Positions 61,205 to 64,000 of a stretch of DNA of 64,000 bases are shown here, piece by piece (positions within the stretch are counted from its first letter, which is position 1; the number at the start of each line of letters is the position of its first letter). This DNA comes from Aeoliella straminimaris. Its GTDB lineage: Bacteria; Planctomycetota; Planctomycetia; Pirellulales; Lacipirellulaceae. Made by a program: the position numbers and the translations under genes. Under the pieces are notes generated by a model, which was given only the letters and a program-made list of their open reading frames with translations, ran no database searches and was not told the origin of the DNA. The DNA lies in contig NZ_JAMXLR010000092.1 in the NCBI RefSeq assembly GCF_024054565.1, positions 310,001 through 374,000 of the forward strand. The letters are read 5' to 3'.

Positions 61205-63448
61205 CTAGTCGTTGCCGGAATCGTCGGACTCTGGCTGGACGTCAAGTACGTAACGATACAGTACGACGTAAACATCCTTGTCGCCTCGCATCGATTCACG
61301 CGAATCAGGTTTCTCGCCTCGCAGCAGTTCGCTACGCGGGTCGTCGCATTTTCCGACCAGCATGGCGGAATCGGCGTCGAGCGAGCGGCTCAGGTCGACG
61401 AAGTGCTGGTGGCGATGCCATTGGTGGCTTTGTCGGCGACCGCCCAACGCGTCGTAGAACATCATCATTTCTGCGAGTGCCGCCAGATCCAATTTACCGA
61501 GCAGTTGTTGTCGCTCGTAGTAGGAGCCTTCCGTGACATTAAAGTTGAATCGGTCCTCGTACAAATTCCGCAGGCGACGTGCGGCACGGGCGTCGCCCAG
61601 GCTGGTGGGCTTCACCTCGACGGTGCCGCCCGATGGCAGATCGCCCAGTCGCCACGCCCAAGTGCCGTACACCAGCATGCAGTCGGACAGGTTCAGTTCG
61701 GTGGGATTTTGCACGCTGCCGACAACCAGCTTGTTGGCGGTTCGCGTCAGGTCGCTGATTAACAGCTCATCAGTTTCGGCTTGCCAGCGCGTGACGAAGG
61801 TCTTGGTCGACCAGATTTCGATGGGGGTTCCGTCCAGCATGGCCCGATCGAGCGACCAGCCGTAGACGGGGAAGCTGGGCAGCATACCCTGTTCGTTCGA
61901 CATGCCTCCTAAACCGGGACTTGGCTTTCCGAGCCAGGCTACGGAGGTCTCGCTGGGCTGGCTCGCCGAGCCGGCGGGCGACTTTGCCTCGAGCGACAGC
62001 GTGTAGCGATCGGGGTTGGGGCTGAAGACGTGCGTCCACATGGTGCCGCGAACGAAACCGGTCGAATTATCGATATCGACAACTTCTACCTGATTGACCC
62101 GAAGCGAGTCGCCCTTCAAGTAGTTGGCGTACCAGTAGGCTGCCAGGCAGGTCACGACGACAATCGTCGGAAAGGTGACCCAGGTCCATTCCATCTTCTT
62201 CAGCACGCGCTGAACGAAGAAGTAGTCGCCCGGGCCGATCAGCAAGATGTACAGGACGACCAAGCCGGCGATGGCCATGAACGGAGGGGTGCGAATGCCC
62301 GATTGTTCGAGCTGTTTGTCCAGTTGCTGCTCGAGCGCTACGACGATATCGTCCGGACCAGAGTAGTAGTAGTTCTCGGTATCAGCCATCGGCTCGTCAT
62401 CGGGAAACGCCAGGTTCTTGGCCACCAGGCGTTCGCGGCTCTTCCAGGTCTTGATGGGGGGAAGATCAACGTCCAGGCCTACCAACACGACTTGCCCCAA
62501 CCCCTCGCGTGCGCGAATCACTAGCGGTACGGGATTGTCCTGCGTGCCGAGCGACAACTCCACGTCGCCCCGCAAGTTAGCAAACGTGGGTACAGCTAGC
62601 CGCAGGCGACCACGTTGCGACAAGGGTTCGTTGCCACCGACGTAGGTTTCCAGGGCACCAAATTCGTCGAGCGTCACGGAGTTGACATATTCGCCCGGTA
62701 CGAGTGCTTCCAGCGGACCGCCGGCACCGAGCACCAGGTCAGCATTGGCGGCCGAGTAGAGCAGCAGGCGGCCTCCCTGCTGGACCCACTCGACGAGCGC
62801 CCTGATGCGTGGGTCGTCGGGCCGCATGGAACTCCAGGCCTCGCGATCGCTGGTAGAGACGACAACCGTGTCGACCCCTTCGTAGGCAAGCGCCTCGCGG
62901 GGCAGGGCGGACAGGTCCGTTACGCGTCCCACCACGTCCTGGGTGAACCACACTTCATTGCTCTTTTCTGCTTCCGCCGTGGCGACGCCCAGAGCGCCAT
63001 CCGCGATGACGACAAGCAAACGCGTGGTAGCGGGGTCGCCCGGTCGGATACCTCCCTTGTCGAGTTCGCGGTGCGTCACGAAGGTCCGCTTGCCGACCAC
63101 CTTGCCGGTCTGCGCGTCCCGCAGCAGGACTTCAACAGAGGATTCCAACTGTCCGATCCGGACAAGCATTTCAACGGTGGTCATGGCCCCCGCCGCCACG
63201 CTGAAGGGGCGGGAGTTAATGCTGGTCAGCGTCCCTTCGCCATCCGGCACCCGGACTTCGGCCATGAGCGTGGCCGGTTTCTCACCACCCAGAACGGAGA
63301 TACGAAGTGGGGTCCAGCAACCAACTTTGTAGTGGTCGCCAAAGCCGATGTCCGCGCGAACTGGTTGGGGCCGCTCTTCGCCCAGGAGCGTGGCCGCTGG
63401 CAACAAGAGCACCGCGGTCGCCAGTAGCTGCAAGAGTGGGGTTCGCAT
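61205..63448 (-). CDS. Exported protein with GATase-like domain and central membrane helices, ABC-transporter partner
   Basis: A 747-residue protein. The ATG at 63448 begins the signal peptide (LLQLLATAVLLLPAATLLGE). Residues ~30-150 are beta-rich. A region around 150-270 resembles a class I glutamine amidotransferase-like fold (VDTVVVSTSDREAW, LVEWVQQGGRLLLYSAAN). Membrane segments lie near ~390-410 (IAGLVVLYILLIGPGDYFFV) and ~420-445 (FPTIVVVTCLAAYWYANYL). The C-terminal ~300 residues are extracytoplasmic. It is the upstream partner of the ABC ATPase gene. No enzymatic residue is evident; a substrate-handling or assembly role is likely. Confidence 0.72.
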   Translation of the reverse strand: MRTPLLQLLATAVLLLPAATLLGEERPQPVRADIGFGDHYKVGCWTPLRISVLGGEKPATLMAEVRVPDGEGTLTSINSRPFSVAAGAMTTVEMLVRIGQLESSVEVLLRDAQTGKVVGKRTFVTHRELDKGGIRPGDPATTRLLVVIADGALGVATAEAEKSNEVWFTQDVVGRVTDLSALPREALAYEGVDTVVVSTSDREAWSSMRPDDPRIRALVEWVQQGGRLLLYSAANADLVLGAGGPLEALVPGEYVNSVTLDEFGALETYVGGNEPLSQRGRLRLAVPTFANLRGDVELSLGTQDNPVPLVIRAREGLGQVVLVGLDVDLPPIKTWKSRERLVAKNLAFPDDEPMADTENYYYSGPDDIVVALEQQLDKQLEQSGIRTPPFMAIAGLVVLYILLIGPGDYFFVQRVLKKMEWTWVTFPTIVVVTCLAAYWYANYLKGDSLRVNQVEVVDIDNSTGFVRGTMWTHVFSPNPDRYTLSLEAKSPAGSASQPSETSVAWLGKPSPGLGGMSNEQGMLPSFPVYGWSLDRAMLDGTPIEIWSTKTFVTRWQAETDELLISDLTRTANKLVVGSVQNPTELNLSDCMLVYGTWAWRLGDLPSGGTVEVKPTSLGDARAARRLRNLYEDRFNFNVTEGSYYERQQLLGKLDLAALAEMMMFYDALGGRRQSHQWHRHQHFVDLSRSLDADSAMLVGKCDDPRSELLRGEKPDSRESMRGDKDVYVVLYRYVLDVQPESDDSGND

Positions 63449-63544
63449 GACTGGCGGAGAAATGAGCGGACGAGGGCGAAATGGTTGAGAATGACGCTTG
63501 GTATTGTACCCTCGGCAGACCGCCGAGTCACCGTCCACCTTGAC

Positions 63545-63853
63545 TTAAGGTTTTTCGGCGTCGTCGCAGATGCAGACCAATTGACCGCAACCGGGGCATC
63601 CGGTGCCGTATTTTTCATGTACCGCCTCGGTCAGGTCGACACCCTTCACGTTGGCGATCGTGGTGAGCCACGCCAGCACGTCGGCAAATTCGCCCTTGAG
63701 TTCCTCGTGCGTCCCTTCTCGCAGAGCGCTGGCCAGTTCTCCCACCTCCTCCATCAGCCACATGAAGGTTCCATCGACACCTCGCGCAATGTCCTTTTCT
63801 AGGTACATGTCGCGGATGAGCTGTTGAAAATCGGCGATCGTAGGCGAGGGCAT
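63545..63853 (-). CDS. MazG-like nucleotide pyrophosphohydrolase with a Cys-rich C-terminus
   Basis: A 102-residue protein. MWLMEEVGELASALREGTH carries the MazG metal-binding EExxE-type acidic cluster (Glu35, Glu36, Glu39), and GEFADVLAWLTTIANVKG gives the second acidic site (Glu55, Asp58). The C-terminus CPGCGQLVCICDD (Cys86, 89, 94, 96) could bind zinc or a metal cluster. Family members hydrolyse NTPs or related nucleotides to NMP and pyrophosphate. Confidence 0.88.
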   Translation of the reverse strand: MPSPTIADFQQLIRDMYLEKDIARGVDGTFMWLMEEVGELASALREGTHEELKGEFADVLAWLTTIANVKGVDLTEAVHEKYGTGCPGCGQLVCICDDAEKP

Positions 63854-64000
63854 AGTGAGTCGTGGGCTGAAAGGCGAACGAAGCCGACGGCGCTAGCCGC
63901 GGGGGAAATGGAGTGGATGGTCGAAGTGCTGGGCAGGTGATGCGTCGCTTCACTGCTCAGCATAGGCGCTTTACCTAATGCGTGCAGTCTCGCTTGAGGA

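Overview
The window looks like chromosomal DNA of a GC-rich planctomycete, most likely of the Pirellulales type. The evidence is a BBP7-like outer-membrane barrel protein, PEP-CTERM proteins with lamin-tail-like domains and a dockerin-like motif, a DUF1559 prepilin-like protein followed by a small lipoprotein, two BlaI/M56-peptidase pairs with very unusual extracytoplasmic parts, and a planctomycete-style type II secretion cluster. This is recognition from protein sequence only; no search was run. I see no phage, insertion sequence, CRISPR array or rRNA.

Layout. 1-2.5 kb: a truncated BBP7-like gene and hisC. 2.5-3.1 kb: a non-coding spacer with repeated short motifs. 3.1-6.7 kb: a BlaI-type repressor and an M56 peptidase fused to a WD40 region, with an operator-like dyad upstream. 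6.9-11.5 kb: a small membrane protein and two large secreted proteins of unclear function. 11.6-27.4 kb: a BON-domain protein, then on the minus strand a long type II secretion run in the order gspE-F-G-H-I-J-K, PilM/GspL-like, PilO/GspM-like, gspD and a lipoprotein. 27.6-29.4 kb: a Spy-like periplasmic protein and AMP nucleosidase. 29.6-34.2 kb: two PEP-CTERM proteins, a DUF1559 protein and a lipoprotein. 34.2-39.2 kb: an endonuclease/exonuclease/phosphatase-fold protein and a nucleoside catabolism cluster (deoC, two purine nucleoside phosphorylases, pyrimidine nucleoside phosphorylase). 39.2-40.8 kb: a YeiH-type transporter with a small membrane protein.

41.0-51.4 kb: a second BlaI repressor, with a canonical promoter and two near-identical operator-like sites, is followed by a roughly 3,300-residue M56 protein carrying about 16 carboxypeptidase-regulatory-like repeats and a TPR-like segment. 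51.4-55.8 kb: a PrsW-like protease with two YbjQ-family proteins, then a SelA homologue that lacks the PLP lysine, paired with an M29-like aminopeptidase. 55.9-59.9 kb: a signalling cluster with a hybrid histidine kinase, a CsrA-receiver fusion read from a TTG start, a single-domain response regulator and a cupin. 60-63.9 kb: tRNA-Glu(CTC) with a terminator, an ABC ATPase with a large membrane-anchored partner, and a MazG-like protein.

The strongest candidates for something new are the CsrA-receiver fusion next to its probable kinase, the giant repeat-bearing M56 receptor with its operator pair, the SelA-like pseudoenzyme, and the tandem purine phosphorylases whose specificity-determining residue differs (Asp versus Asn). 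The left-edge gene is incomplete.
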